The position numbers were made by a program, and so were the translations under genes. 64,000 bases of DNA from Haematococcus lacustris (lineage: Eukaryota > Chlorophyta > Chlorophyceae > Chlamydomonadales > Haematococcaceae). Numbering within the stretch: position 1 is the stretch's first letter; each line of letters begins with the position of its first letter. This document shows, piece by piece, positions 43,045 through 54,141 of the stretch. The notes below the pieces were generated by a model, which saw nothing but the letters and a program-made list of their open reading frames with translations, was not told where the DNA came from and did not search any database. The stretch is from NCBI GenBank assembly GCA_030144725.1, contig JASKMD010000029.1, positions 1,691,001 through 1,755,000 on the forward strand, in the 5' to 3' direction.

Positions 43045-45561
43045 ATGCAAGCACGAGCTGCTGGGACGCGTGCTCTGCGATGCCACAGTCGGTCCTGCGT
43101 CCACAGCCACAGACGGCTTTGCAAAGCACATGCCATGCCAGAATGGATGCGATCGATGCTAGACTTCCAGTCCTGGGCCCCCAAGAGCAGTCGCATTTGG
43201 AGGCTACAGCAGTACGAAGGCAGACCCAGCACAGAACGTGAGCCAGCTTTGTTTATTTACAAGTCTGACAGACAAGACGGACCTGTCCAGCCCACTTTGT
43301 GTGCACCTGTGCCCCGCAGCTGATGAGGTGGACGAGCTGGAAGCACAGATCAACCGCTTGGCAGCCAGTGGCAATGCCAGCAGCAGTGTGATCAGCAGTC
43401 GCCAGCCATCTGAGCTGTCCAACGCTAGCTCGTCTGAGGATGTAGCTCTCCCAGCGACTGGCTCCTTCTCAGATGCTGATGACAGCGAGCTGTCTCGGGC
43501 CCTCAGTGCCAGGCTGCAGATGCTTAGTGGTGACGGGCAGTGGGCTGAAGCAACACAGTCTAGTTCAGAGGATGAGGCACCCCCTGCCCAAGGGTCCCAG
43601 GTCCTACCCCTGAGCGGGGCAGAAATACGGCAGCTCCTGCTGGTCAAGTGAGTGCGGTTACACAGCAGTGGCAGTGAAAAAGACACGTATGCTTCTCCAC
43701 ATTGCTGTGTGTGCTGCTCTGGCACATACTGCCTGGAGGGTTGACGATGGAGGTGTTGTGCTGCGACACTATGATGCATAGTGTGGCATTCGCACATATT
43801 GTTACAAACCTGATGACCTGGATGTGCCGCATAGGAGCTGTGAACGTGTACAGCAGATTCATTGTTTAGTACAGGCTCGTTGTTTGTGAAATCCATGCAT
43901 GCATGGATTGATGCAAGCATGCATGCTTGCCTAGCCATGGAAGCATGCTCTCAACCCCCTGGCTGCTGCACCGCCGCACCCTCAGGTATGAAAAGGCATA
44001 TGACATGTCCTTTGTGCGGCGCGACATCCCTGGGAAGACCTTTGTGGCCCTGAACATCATGTGAGGGGTGGCGGCAGGCAGCTTGGCAGCAAGGACACAT
44101 GCTCATCATGTGGCCATGCGGCTGGGTGCAAGGCTGGGCAACACCCTTGTGCTGCCTCCTGTTCAGCATTCGTCAACTGCTGTGACTGTAGCCGTGGCAC
44201 ACCAGGAACTGTCTTTGTTTATGCATGGCTGCAGCCCTGTATGCCGGTCATTGCAGTCACATGTTGTAATGAAAATGCTGGCCAAGACCAGCAGCTGGGA
44301 GCTGACAGGGCAGACGAGGAGCTGCATCAGCCCTGCAACCTATGCCTGCCAGCACGCTGCTGCTGTGAATGCACTTGTCTGCTGTGCCTACCTTGGCCCT
44401 CAACCTAGAGCCTTCATTGCAGTCAGCACAGCTCTCCTGCAGCTAGGTGTGGAGCTGTGAGAGCTGACGCTGACTCTGGGTGCTGCGAGGTGCAGGTGGC
44501 AGCACCTGGAGCAGCGCAGCTTCCGCATGACAGAGGAGCAGTACATGGAGAAGATGGACAGGTGCGCCGCGCAGCTGCCTCCCTCCTGCCGAGTTGCCCC
44601 ATTCCTGCCGCTGCCTCGTGCTGCCGTGACCCCAGCCCCCCACTGCACGCACTGAGCTCCCAGCACAGCAATGGGGCTGGCAATGGGAGCTGTCTCAAGG
44701 CACTAGAGCTGCCCCTGTGGCTGACATAGCTCGGCCAGCCGGTCATGCAGTCCGGTCATGCAGGCGGCGTGCTGGGGTGAATTCCTGTCGCCCAGGAGGG
44801 GTCCATGGTGTGCTGAGGCGGCTGAGACCTGTGGTGCAGCGACTCAGTTGCTGCAACAGCACCACCTGTCTGCCACCAGGCAGCTACGTATGGCACCAGG
44901 CTAGGGCTGGGCCGGCGGAGCAACAGGAGTCTCCCATCCATGTGGCAGGGCAAGCTCTCCTCCCTCCTTCACCCCTCAACCCTTGCCACCTGGCGCCCCC
45001 TACCCTTCACCGCTCTGCCCCTCCTACTCCCCCTTAGCAGCATTTCATGCTCAGCTTAGTAACTCTCTGTCCCTTCCCCTCTGCTGGGCCCCTCTCTGGC
45101 CCTCCCCTCCCTTGTGCTACGTGCAGTGTGGCGTACCTGGTGAATGTGCTTGACCAGACCCAGCTGGTCAGGGCATTCCTGCAGAAGCCGGCCAAGAGCG
45201 AGAAGGGCCTGCCTAAGCGGCCAGTGGTGGGCACAGCGGTGGGTGGTTGCCACATGGGGCTCAGTGCTCTGCCTGCCCTCACCAGCCAGCCAAGCTTCAG
45301 TGCATGCTCACTCTGACTGTATGAACGCCTGGCCCCACACATACTCCCATGTCAAGCATACGTGCTGGCTGCGCTGCCTTGCACAACCCACCACACCCTG
45401 CCTGCTGGGTCATGGGCCACATACACTAGGCTGATGGTGATCACGGTGTAAGACGACCATCACCAGCAAGGGGTGAGTGCCCTGGCCATGTGCAGATCTC
45501 CATCCGCCTGGACCTGCCGCCCCAGGTCATCAGCGAGTTCTTTGGATCAGGGTACCAGTAG
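43045..45561 (+). CDS. DUF3067 plastid protein
   Basis: Six exons splice in phase: 43045-43237, 43320-43647, 43986-44060, 44496-44561, 45127-45238 and 45496-45561; 279 residues. DUF3067 is a small cyanobacterial and plastid family of unknown function. The core spans four exons: EIRQLLLVKYEKAYDMSFVR, RDIPGKTFVALNIM, WQHLEQRSFRMTEEQYMEKM, SVAYLVNVLDQTQLVRAFLQ, and the final ISIRLDLPPQVISEFFGSGYQ-like end (ISIRLDLPPQVISEFFGS). The N-terminus (MQARAAGTRALRCHSRSCVH) is basic with Ser/His/Ala and few acids, fitting a plastid transit peptide. Exon 2 encodes a Ser/Glu-rich spacer that is probably disordered. The start at 43045 is chosen because it is the first ATG in the exon-1 frame that gives such a leader; a promoter was not found. 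Confidence 0.85.
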
Positions 45562-46325
45562 GGCGGGAGGCATGGAGACCCTGGCGGGCGCTGTGCTAAG
45601 GGCTGCTCAGCAGCAGGGCAGGGCAGCAGCAGGCAGGGTGGGGTGGGCTGTGCAAGGCAGCCAGGCTGCCACGCTTGTTTGACTCTGGGACTCTGTTGTA
45701 TCAACGGCAGCGGCAATGCCTGATGTGGTGCTGCCATGTCTAGTGTACTGTGTCCACTGCTGGGCAGTGAGAGTGGCTGTGTGTGAAGCTGGAGAGATGT
45801 GGCGGTGTGATGTGGCAGTGTGATGTGTCCATGCACGTGTGAACGGCATTGACCCCATGCTAGCGCGAGAGTGGGGTGTGAGTCAGGGATAGCGGTACAT
45901 GGCTGGACACGCTCTGTGTGTGTAGGCAGAGGCAGCGAGTGCAGGGGGAGGGTGATTGCAAGGGTGCGAGGCAAAGAATGGTGGCCGCTGCAGGGTGCAT
46001 GTGAGCAATCGTACGTGTACAGTCGCTATGGGTGCAGGACGAGACCCTGCATATCTTTACTACGTCAATTTGAGCTAGTGGTTAATAGTTGTGCTTCACC
46101 ACGAGTGGGAGAGGGTAAGGTTAAGCTGCTTGCTGGTTGTGATTCATCAGGCTGTTTCATTGTACAAGTGTTGAGCTATACAACTCTGAAGTCAAACTGT
46201 TTGCATGCACCTCCTCCTGACTCGAAGCTGTCACGAGTAGTAAAGCACCAAACGTTTGGTTTGTTGACGTCACAAACCACTCGTGTCATGTACTATGCGC
46301 AAAGTAGGGCTGAGCATACGTAAAC
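45562..46325. other. Spacer after DUF3067
   Basis: No gene that I can support. Short CA/TG-rich stretches occur near 45780-45860. Confidence 0.5.
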
Positions 46326-46413
46326 ACAGACTTACACAAGGTACGGAGTCTGTAGCTTCGTGCCCTGTATGACGCATAAACACAAACTTACACAAGGTAG
46401 CTTCATGCCCTGT
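46326..46413. repeat. Imperfect tandem duplication
   Basis: CACAGACTTACACAAGGTAC plus TAGCTTCGTGCCCTGTATG is followed by CACAAACTTACACAAGGTAG plus CTTCATGCCCTGTGTG; two units of roughly 45 bp, the second slightly shorter. Confidence 0.8.
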
Positions 46414-46439
46414 GTGATACAGACTAACCGACATGTACC

Positions 46440-46565
46440 AGTACCAACAAAACTTATTTTGGGTAATCTCACTCAGCTACTACAATCAAGTTGTATCCTC
46501 TGTCGCACCCTTGATGACTACAAACCCCACATCGATGGCACTCTTTCCTGGAGCTTATCCTCCTT
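46440..46565 (-). repeat. Family-1 3' tail copy, tail only
   Basis: On the minus strand it reads AAAGAGTGCCATCG, TTTGTAGTCATCAAGGGTGC, GACAGAGGATAC, TTGATTGTAGTAGCTGAGTG, AGATTACCC and ends at AAGTTTTGTTGG, matching the tails at 4270-4392 and 5690-5818. No nuclease sequence adjoins it. Confidence 0.7.
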
Positions 46566-47328
46566 TCAGGCGTTCCCAACATGGGGTTGGCAATCTTCAT
46601 GCAACTGCAGCCCACCTACTCAATCTTTTGATGTAACGTTTGTTGCGTCTGCTGCGATGTGATATTGCGCGTTTGATGTAAGACTGGAATTGCCATCGGA
46701 GTCTTTCGATGCGGGCAGCCACATGTGACCCCGAATGTGTCCCAATCGCAGACCGTGGTTAGCTACACCGGTAAGCTACGTCCTTGGCTATCCGTTAGCG
46801 ATGCACGACATGTCGGTGGCGCACACCACTGAAGTCCGGCAAACATGGCTGCGCGAGGTTCCTGATGGTGCAGGCCGCTTGGCGAGGATGTGAAGGAACC
46901 CCGGTTTGTGTGTGGCAGCGCTGTATCGCTGTAATGGTGGGCGGCACAGTAGGGACTAGTCACCCCCTCCAGCTATGATCCGCTTTATGTTTTGCACCAT
47001 TGAACAAACAGCCTGACCTCACACATACCATTTGTAGCATACTCATCAACGCGTCCATGGCACTATGCAACTCAATCATTGGGTTTGTATGTGACAAGCT
47101 ATACCGCTTACAAGGTACACATGCTGATGGCTACAGGTGCACGAGGAGCCGACTGAGCTTGGCTGACCACTCCGCTCCGTGGCCACCACCAACACATCCT
47201 AACCCACCACCTCCCAACCCATCTCCCCCCTACCTCTCCTTCACCCATCTCCGTATCCATCACCCCCCATCACCCTGACCACCGAGCCAAGCCCGTAGCC
47301 CCGCTCAGCCACCTCTTGATCCCAAACC

Positions 47329-48449
47329 ATGAATAAGAATGCTCATCTCCATGCACTAAACAAGTCGCCAAGGGCTGGCTATCTGCATTGCCCTAACAAC
47401 ATCAAGGCTGCAGCTTGTACGGCACAAGCGACAAACCGTGATCTGCAGGCTGAGGTGCAGCGGTTGAGGGATGTGGAGCAGTCCCTTATGGGCACAGTGG
47501 ATGGGTTGCAGGGCGACCTAGGCGACCTGCAGGCAGCACACCAAAGCCTGCAGGGTGAGCACACGGCTTTGCAGCAGGTAGCATGCAGAGCGGCAGCTAC
47601 CAATCACTCCCTACGGGCTGCTCGACACCGCCTCCAGGGTCAGGTGCATATCTACCGGCACAAACACCGCCCCCACCGCTCCGTGCTGAAGTGCGGCGTA
47701 AGGAGGATGCCACAGCTGCAGCACAGCGGTCAGCAAAGGCAGAGCGCCAGATCACAGATGCAACGCACAAGGTCGGGAGGGTTGTGATTAATGTGGGTGA
47801 CCATGCGTGCCAACAGCGGCTTGCAGCGGCCCATGCCCTTGCCTTGGGGGGGCATGATTATGGCCACACTACTGTCGAGGAGGCAATGAAGATGACAGGA
47901 AAGCAGCTTCAGTCATACCTCCAGTTTCACAAGCAGGAGGTACACACGAGCTGGAGGGTACCCAAGCTACTGAGCCACGTGTGCACCCACATCCGTGGGA
48001 AGCTTGCCGCAGCTGCGCCCCCTCAGCAGCAGCTGACACCTGCAGGCACCACCCCTGAGCTGGCTGAGCCTGCTGGTGCACCCCCTCAGCAGCAGCAACA
48101 GCTGGCAGCGGCAAGCACGTCCCGTAAGCGTGGGGCACCTGCAGCTAAAGAGTCGAGGGCAGCAAAGCAAGGTGAGACAACACCACGTACTGCACCTAGC
48201 ACCTTGTTTAAGCGTAGTAGAGCAGCCGGTAATGCACTAGCGCCAGCAGCAGCTCCAAAAGCTGATAGTGGTATCCAGTCGTCACGACTGCCGTCGTCGC
48301 GTCCACATGCCAAAAGCAAAACATGTTCCGACTGCTGCTGCGTGTTGCAGGTGCCACTCACAACAGCGTGGCGAAGCGTGCTAGTGCGGCGCGCCTCGCA
48401 TGTGGCGAAATCGCATGAATTCAAATGCTTATCTTTGGACAGGCACTGA
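47329..48449 (+). CDS. Unrecognised coiled-coil protein, two exons or frameshifted
   Basis: ATG 47329 opens a frame whose middle part is a clear coiled coil (ATNRDLQAEVQRLRDVEQSL, LQGDLGDLQAAHQSLQGEHT, ALQQ). Protein-like sequence then moves to another frame (EDATAAAQRSAKAERQITDA, RVVINVGDHACQQRLAAAHA, TTVEEAMKMTGKQLQSYLQF, RVPKLLSHVCTHIRGKLAA). It ends in a basic, Ala/Gln-rich tail (KRGAPAAKESRAAKQGE) with stop at 48447-48449. A donor CAG|GTAGCA at about 47577 and an acceptor TAAG|GAGGAT near 47711 would join the two in phase, but other choices exist. I recognise no family. The neighbourhood is repeat-rich, so an element-borne gene is possible. Confidence 0.45.
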
Positions 48450-48559
48450 GCACCGCTGAGAGCGAGATAGTTTTTGCTGCGTCTGCCATTTCGTAGATAT
48501 GACTCTCCTCTGTTCAAAGCACTGTTTACATATATTTTTGACTGAGTGGCTGCGGAGAT

Positions 48560-49410
48560 ACGGGCTTCGTATCACAGGGGGGTGGTTTTCAGGTAGTTGG
48601 GAACGCCTGACCTCCTTGACCACTAGGCACTTCACCAAAACTAACAGCTTAACGCTTAGAAGGCTACCAGCCTGTGTAAAACTACTAGAGCCGCTGCCTG
48701 CCCTTGGGCAGCCGGTCATTGACCCGCTTGTAGCCCTGCTGGTACTCCTTGCCAATGGGGGCCAGAGCCTAAGGTCATCCCATTGGCACAGCTCTATGGG
48801 GCGCTGCCTGCTCTCCCCGATGCGCTGCAAGTTCAGGCACCCGTTGGTGTCCCGGTCCAGCCACCTGCCCCATGGGGGGGTCTGGGGTCGTTGCCCTGGG
48901 CCAGGTGATGCAGGGAGGGGGGGGGCCTGGGCGGGGGGAGGGGGGGGGCCTGGACGGGGAGGGCCTGGGCTGGGGTGGGGGGGGGGGTCCTGGACAGGGG
49001 TAGGGGGGGGGGGGGGGGGGGGGCTGGGCAGGGGCAGGGGGAGGTGGGGCCTGTGCTGGGGGAGGGGGGGGGTCCTGGGCAGGGGGAGGTGGGGGGGGGG
49101 GAGCTGGGCAAGGGCAGGGGGAGGGGGGGCCTGTGCTGGGGGGGGGGGGGGGGGGGGCTGGGCAGGGGGAGGGGGGGGGGCTGGGCAGGGGGAGGGGGGG
49201 GCCTGTGCTTGGGGAGGGGGGGGGGGCTGGGCAGGGGGAGGGGGGGCCTGTGCTTGGGGAGGGGGGGGGGGGCTGGGCAGGGGGAGGGGGGGGGGCCTGG
49301 GCAGGGGGAGGGGGGGGGGCCTGGGCAGGGCTTGGGCTGGGCTGAGATCAGGCAGGGCTGCCTCCACAAGGCCACGCAGGGCTGCCTTAATGACCTGGCG
49401 ACGCTGTCCA
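48560..49410 (-). pseudogene. TnpB/Fanzor-like relic D (family 1): Pro-rich linker, RuvC-III end, tail
   Basis: Minus-strand reading: a long linker of Pro/Leu/Ala repeats (about 49330-48910), then TPPWGRWLDRDTNGCLNLQR with IGESRQRPIELCQWDD. A frameshift follows, and a resumed GKEYQQGYKRVNDRLPKGRQ ends at a TAG near 48690. The tail that follows (CTAGTAGTTTTACACAGGCT, GGTAGCC, then GTTAGTTTTGGTGAAGTGCC, TAGTGGTCAAGG) matches the tails of copy B and of 4037-4395. RuvC-I and RuvC-II blocks are not seen upstream, where the (GGGGCA)n array lies instead. It is a broken copy whose linker has expanded into low-complexity DNA. Confidence 0.6.
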
Positions 49411-49411
49411 A

Positions 49412-50158
49412 TCATGCCCCTGCCCCTGCCCCTGCCCCTGCCCCTGCCCCTGCCCCTGCCCCTGCCCCTGCCCCTGCCCCTGCCCCTGCCCCTGCCCCTG
49501 CCCCTGCCCCTGCCCCTGTCCCTGCCCCTGCCCCTGCCCCTGCCCCTGTCCCTGCCCCTGCCCCTGCCCCTGCCCCTGCCCCTGCCCCTGCCCCTGCCCC
49601 TGCCCCTGCCCCTGCCCCTGCCCCTGCCCCTGCCCCTGCCCCTGCCCCTGCCCCTGCCCCTGCCCCTGCCCCTGCCCCTGCCCCTGCCCCTGCCCCTGCC
49701 CCTGCCCCTGCCCCTGCCCCTGCCCCTGCCCCTGCCCCTGCCCCTGCCCCTGCCCCTGCCCCTGCCCCTGCCCCTGCCCCTGCCCCTGCCCCTGCCCCTG
49801 CCCCTGCCCCTGCCCCTGCCCCTGCCCCTGCCCCTGCCCCTGCCCCTGCCCCTGCCCCTGCCCCTGCCCCTGCCCCTGCCCCTGCCCCTGCCCCTGCCCC
49901 TGCCCCTGCCCCTGCCCCTGCCCCTGCCCCTGCCCCTGCCCCTGCCCCTGCCCCTGCCCCTGCCCCTGCCCCTGCCCCTGCCCCTGCCCCTGCCCCTGCC
50001 CCTGCCCCTGCCCCTGCCCCTGCCCCTGCCCCTGCCCCTGCCCCTGCCCCTGCCCCTGCCCCTGCCCCTGCCCCTGCCCCTGCCCCTGCCCCTGCCCCTG
50101 CCCCTGCCCTCCCTGCCCCTGCCCCTGCCCCTGCCCCTGCCCCTGCCCCTGCCCCTGG
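49412..50158. repeat. (CCCCTG)n hexamer array, about 120 units
   Basis: Nearly perfect for about 745 bp; exceptions are CCCTGT units near 49517 and 49548 and a shortened unit near 50107. Every frame is open, giving Leu-Pro, Ala-Pro, Arg-Gly, Gly-Gln and Ala-Gly polymers; none is evidence of a gene. The minus strand is G-rich and continuous with the linker of relic D. Confidence 0.96.
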
Positions 50159-50258
50159 ACTTGCTGCCCACTGCCACTGGCGCCTGCAGACACGGGAAGG
50201 CACAGCACACGCACGGCAGGAGATGATTAACGGAGTCGCATTGTCGCGTGGCGCACAC

Positions 50259-50995
50259 TGCGTCGCGTCGTCAGTTAGCTTCGGGGGGGCCTAGCCTGTC
50301 GTTGAGCTTTGCGGCTTACCGGCTGCACTTTGCGCGGGGGAGACGGGGCGCTTTCGTTTCCCCCTCTGGGGCATCTCAGGGGTTTAATTACATTATCCAA
50401 GCGGAGTGGCCGTGTGGGGATGTGGATCAAATCGCCGTCCAACCGGAGGTGGGGCGAAGTGAGGTCCATTACATATCGTGGAGCATGTTGTCCCCACAGT
50501 GGGAGTCCTCCAAGGGGAGTGCCAGCAATCGACACCTAGCCCAGCCCGATCATTACCAGAATATGGCGAGAAGCTAGCTGCTAGCCCCGACAGGAGCTAA
50601 AGGATTAGTGCACACTTGTCATGACTGTCTTTGCTAACTGCGAGCTTGCTTGCTGCTTTGCTTGCCTTAGCTTGTTCTGTGCTGTGAATGCCTTTGCTAG
50701 TGCCTTTGCTTGCGCGCTGTGCCTTGTTGTAGGCTACGGTACCGAACCGGCCACACTAAGCCGAGCAGGCTGAAGTAGCTCCACCGTAACTATGCCACAT
50801 CGCCCTACTACGGCAGCATTAAAAACTAGTGTACAGTAACTGCGCACAAAAGGTTCGTCACCAGTAGCTGCGGACGGAGGAGGAGGAGCAGGGAGTCTCA
50901 GGTTCAAGTGGTTGTCACATGGGAGAGGCATGGCTTGGGTGGCTCTCAATGTCAAAGCCATTGCTGTTGTGCGCACGCGTATCCTCTAAATACAG
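50259..50995. other. Spacer upstream of the small mitochondrial-type gene
   Basis: A minus-strand open frame (50535-50275) exists but shows no family and no neighbours in phase. Otherwise nothing is supported. The promoter of the gene at 50996 should lie in the last few hundred bases; AAATACAG at 50988 is only AT-rich sequence. Confidence 0.4.
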
Positions 50996-51966
50996 ATGGC
51001 TTCACTCCCCGCACTGCTGCAAGCTGGCCGCGCATTGATCGCCTCGCCTATGACGTCGTGCCCGGCCCTGTCGCAGGCGACCCAGCGCTTCCTGCGCACC
51101 TCAGCCGTTAGTCAGCTCCCAGGTCAGCGCTCTACCAGGCCTACTGTCGGCGCTCAGCCGGGGACCTGTGCGGTGAAGCCCTGCATGGCTAGAACTGTGC
51201 CACTCATATAGTGGACACAATGTACGGAGGACACAATCCCAGCAGGCCATGATGTATCACCTGGCACTCAGCAGGCTCCTAGCATGCGACTGCTGCTCTG
51301 CATGTGCTGCACTTGCTGACAAGTGCTCGAACTCTTCTGAATAACACTGCATGTGCTGTGTTGCTGCCCCTACGCAGCGGAGGTGGCCCCGGCTGGTCGG
51401 CATCTGATGAGTACCGAACCGTTCTTGACCAGTGAGAGCCATCGGCCGCGTCTGGGCACCTGGCCAAACCTTGAGCCAGGGGTTGACAAGCCAGGCCAGG
51501 CTGCAGCGCCACAGCCACACCGCGAGGTACGCATGTGTGGGCTGCATGGACCCCTGCCATATACTGTCTGCTACTAAACATGGCGCTGGTGTGTTCACTC
51601 CTCATGCTGCCACTCCCTCTACTGTGCAGCTGCATCCACTGTTGGTGCTGTAACATGTGAAGCAGTTGTGCTTGCTGTCGTGTATGCTCGCTGGCTACTT
51701 TTTGGGGATGTGTTGTCGCTGGCTGCTGGCCACTAGTTACAAGCTGTTGTGAGGCAGGAGGCAGGGCCAGTGACCATATGTGCCGTGTACAAAGGAGCCA
51801 CTAAGCGTACAACTGTACAACATGCAGCTCATAGCTGCGAGGCTGCCTTGCTTGTGCGTAGATGCTGGAGACGAAGAATGTGTTGGTGGCGGACTATAGC
51901 GACGCCGACGAAATCGCCGAGTATGACCGGGTGAAGGGCAAGGAAATTCACGGTGGCCAGCAGTAG
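50996..51966 (+). CDS. Small protein with mitochondrial-type presequence, unknown role
   Basis: Three short exons splice in phase: 50996-51122 (donor CCAG|GTCAGC, phase 1), 51378-51526 (acceptor CTACGCAG; donor CGCGAG|GTACGC, phase 0) and 51862-51966 (acceptor TGCGTAG); 126 residues. The first exon (MASLPALLQAGRALIASPMT, then QRFLRTSAV) is a basic amphipathic leader with the RxxLRTSA pattern of mitochondrial presequences. The middle reads AEVAPAGRHLMSTEPFLTSE and PRLGTWPNLEPGVDKP. The last exon, MLETKNVLVADYSDADEIAE followed by YDRVKGKEIHGGQQ, is charged. I do not recognise the family; the size would suit an accessory subunit of a mitochondrial complex, which is a guess. Confidence 0.6.
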
Positions 51967-52365
51967 ATGGCAATGTGCGACTGTTTTTCTGTCAATTTGT
52001 GCACAGGCTTATACTTTGGCATAGCTGGTTTCGAGCTGGTGATAACTACAGCCTAGAGTCTCGGGGTGATTACTCATTGATGATACGTTAAAGCAATAAG
52101 GTTCGTAGCCTACAAGGCCCTATGGGCGGTCGCGGGCCCGGCCGTCAATGCCCCGATCCCGGCCGTCAATGCCCCGGCCCCGGTCGTTCACCAGCTTGTA
52201 GCGCTGCTATTATTCCTTCTCAGGAGGTGGCAGAGCCTGCAAGCCCTTCCAGCGACACAACCCCAAGGCCGGGGGGAAGGGATTGGGCGGCACCTTGTGG
52301 TTATGTATATGTATATGCAGCAGAATAATAGCATGTACATAATAGTAATATAGTAATAGCATATA

Positions 52366-53625
52366 CCGTACTCTCCCTTTTGATTCCCGAGGCCTCGAAA
52401 ACTATAATTAAAATATTATTCCCGAGCCATTTTTATTGTTTCAAGTTCCCCGATGGCCAAAGTACGCCGAAAGTTAGTTTTGAGAACGTCTTCGTGCACA
52501 GAAATAATCAAGCCTCCCATCCCATTAACCTCGCATCAAAATCATATGATTGACATTGTCAACTGCCATGCGTGCTGCTATGTGCGTGTGCTGCGTTGGC
52601 ATGGGTCAGGCGGTACTGTGCGGCAACGTTTGCCTGGTGCGGGTGAGGCGAACGGTATGAGAATATTCAGTGCTCAATGCCATGCACAGCCAGCAGCAGC
52701 ACAGTTCATGGCATATGCATTTCCTGGTGCCTTGCCACTGCAATATATACACATCACGTACATATGAGAACATCGTCGTGCAAAGAAATAATCAAGACTC
52801 CCACCTCATCAATCTCGCATCTAAATCATATGATTCACATAGTAAACTGTCGTGACCTCTCTTCTAGTGGCCTTATCACCTGACCACGTCACATGGGCAC
52901 TGAACCTCGCTAATACAGTCGTGGTCCTCCTGCCGCTGCTGGCAGTGGCGGCATATCTCATCATCTGCCTTGGAGCATTCAGACTTGCGTGCTCAGGCAG
53001 CCACCCATGCTGCTGCCTTGGCCAAAGGAAAGCACCCCGCCTTGGCCGGCTGCCCGTGTATGACCAGTCGCCTCCCCCCTTGACATGGTTGCCAGCCTGG
53101 TTGCCACCCTTGCCTGTCCTGTGACCTCAGCCTTTGCCCCAGCCTGGCCCACCTCCCTCGACCTTGCCCGGGGCATAGCAGCCACCCTTGTTGCCACCCC
53201 GGCCTGGCCCGCCGCACTAGCCTTTGCCCCAGCCTCCCCCTGGCCCAGCCCACCAGTTCTCATACGCCTTGCCGGTTCGTGCGAGAGCAGGAGGTGTGCT
53301 GGGCGATGCGGCAAGATTGAGGCGTGGAGAAGGCCCAAAATTAGTGGTCCTAGGTAGTCGCTTCTCAATAATTGCCACTTGACGATCAAGAGACATTTGG
53401 AAGCGTTGTTCATTGTGCATAAGGAGCTCGCGGTGCAGATTACCAGCTGCGTCGGCGGCACTGATGCCCCGGACCACAAACTGGTCCATTGCTGGCACTT
53501 TCGTCAAGGTCAACTAATTGTTTGACTTCTTCCCGAAAGACCAGAGAAAAACATTGTTTAATCATTCCCGGTTTCCCAAAGGACAAAAAACGATTCGGGA
53601 TAGGGAATCAAAAGGGAGAGTACGG
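52366..53625. mobile_element. TIR DNA transposon with TA target duplication
   Basis: The inverted ends CCGTACTCTCCCTTTTGATT-CCC (52366-52388 and the complement at 53603-53625) are perfect over 23 bases, and both are bordered by TA. That fits a TA-inserting superfamily such as Tc1/mariner, but also small TIR elements of others. On the minus strand a possible protein starts near 53493 (MDQFVVRGISAADAAGNLHR, LDRQVAIIEKRLPR) and becomes Gly/Trp/Ala repetitive. No transposase DDE/D motif is evident, so it is probably non-autonomous. A related fragment lies in COG3. Confidence 0.82.
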
Positions 53626-54141
53626 TAATAGTAATATAATAATAGCATATAATAAGATAGCATATAATTACATATAATGTACATATAATAAGATAGCATA
53701 TAATAAGATATATGTATATGCAGCAGAATAGTAGCATGTATATGTATATGTATGTATATAACACACCCTGCACACCTATCTACCATTCCGCTGGCTTCGG
53801 GCCGACCCCATCCTTAATCACATTGTGGGTGAAGGACCTAGTGTTGCTAAGGTTAGGTCAGTTGGCACCGACACCTTACCCTAATGGGGCGATATGTTGT
53901 TGATGTGCAGCAGAATTTTAAAGCACGGAATAACAACATAGCAGTCCCGCCATCCTCTAGCTGCAGCCCAACTCGGCCACCACCCCTTCTTGGGGCTGCT
54001 GGTGCAGTATGACGAGCAGCGTGACTCACTACGAGGCACCATGCCTGCCTGACAGGCACCCCTTACAAAGCTGTAACCCTGAATCCGCAAACTGAACCAC
54101 ACCCAGCGGACAGCCCAGCAAACATTTAATGCCAACCTCTC
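53626..54141. other. AT-rich flank and spacer before REI1 3' end
   Basis: 53626-53765 is AT-rich (ATATAATAAGATAGCATATA type) and contains TATATGTATATGCAGCAGAA, also present at 52305-52325 on the other side of the TIR element. From 53766 to 54141 I see no gene. Confidence 0.5.

Noticed and set aside
48499..50226. Plus-strand 575- and 439-residue Leu-Pro and Ala-Pro frames
   Set aside because: Products of the same hexamer array and the G-rich linker, antisense to relic D.
48429..50258. 609-residue minus-strand frame with a long Arg-Gly polymer
   Set aside because: Almost all of it is the (CCCCTG)n array read in one frame; only the Pro-rich and RuvC-III end (relic D) carries real homology.
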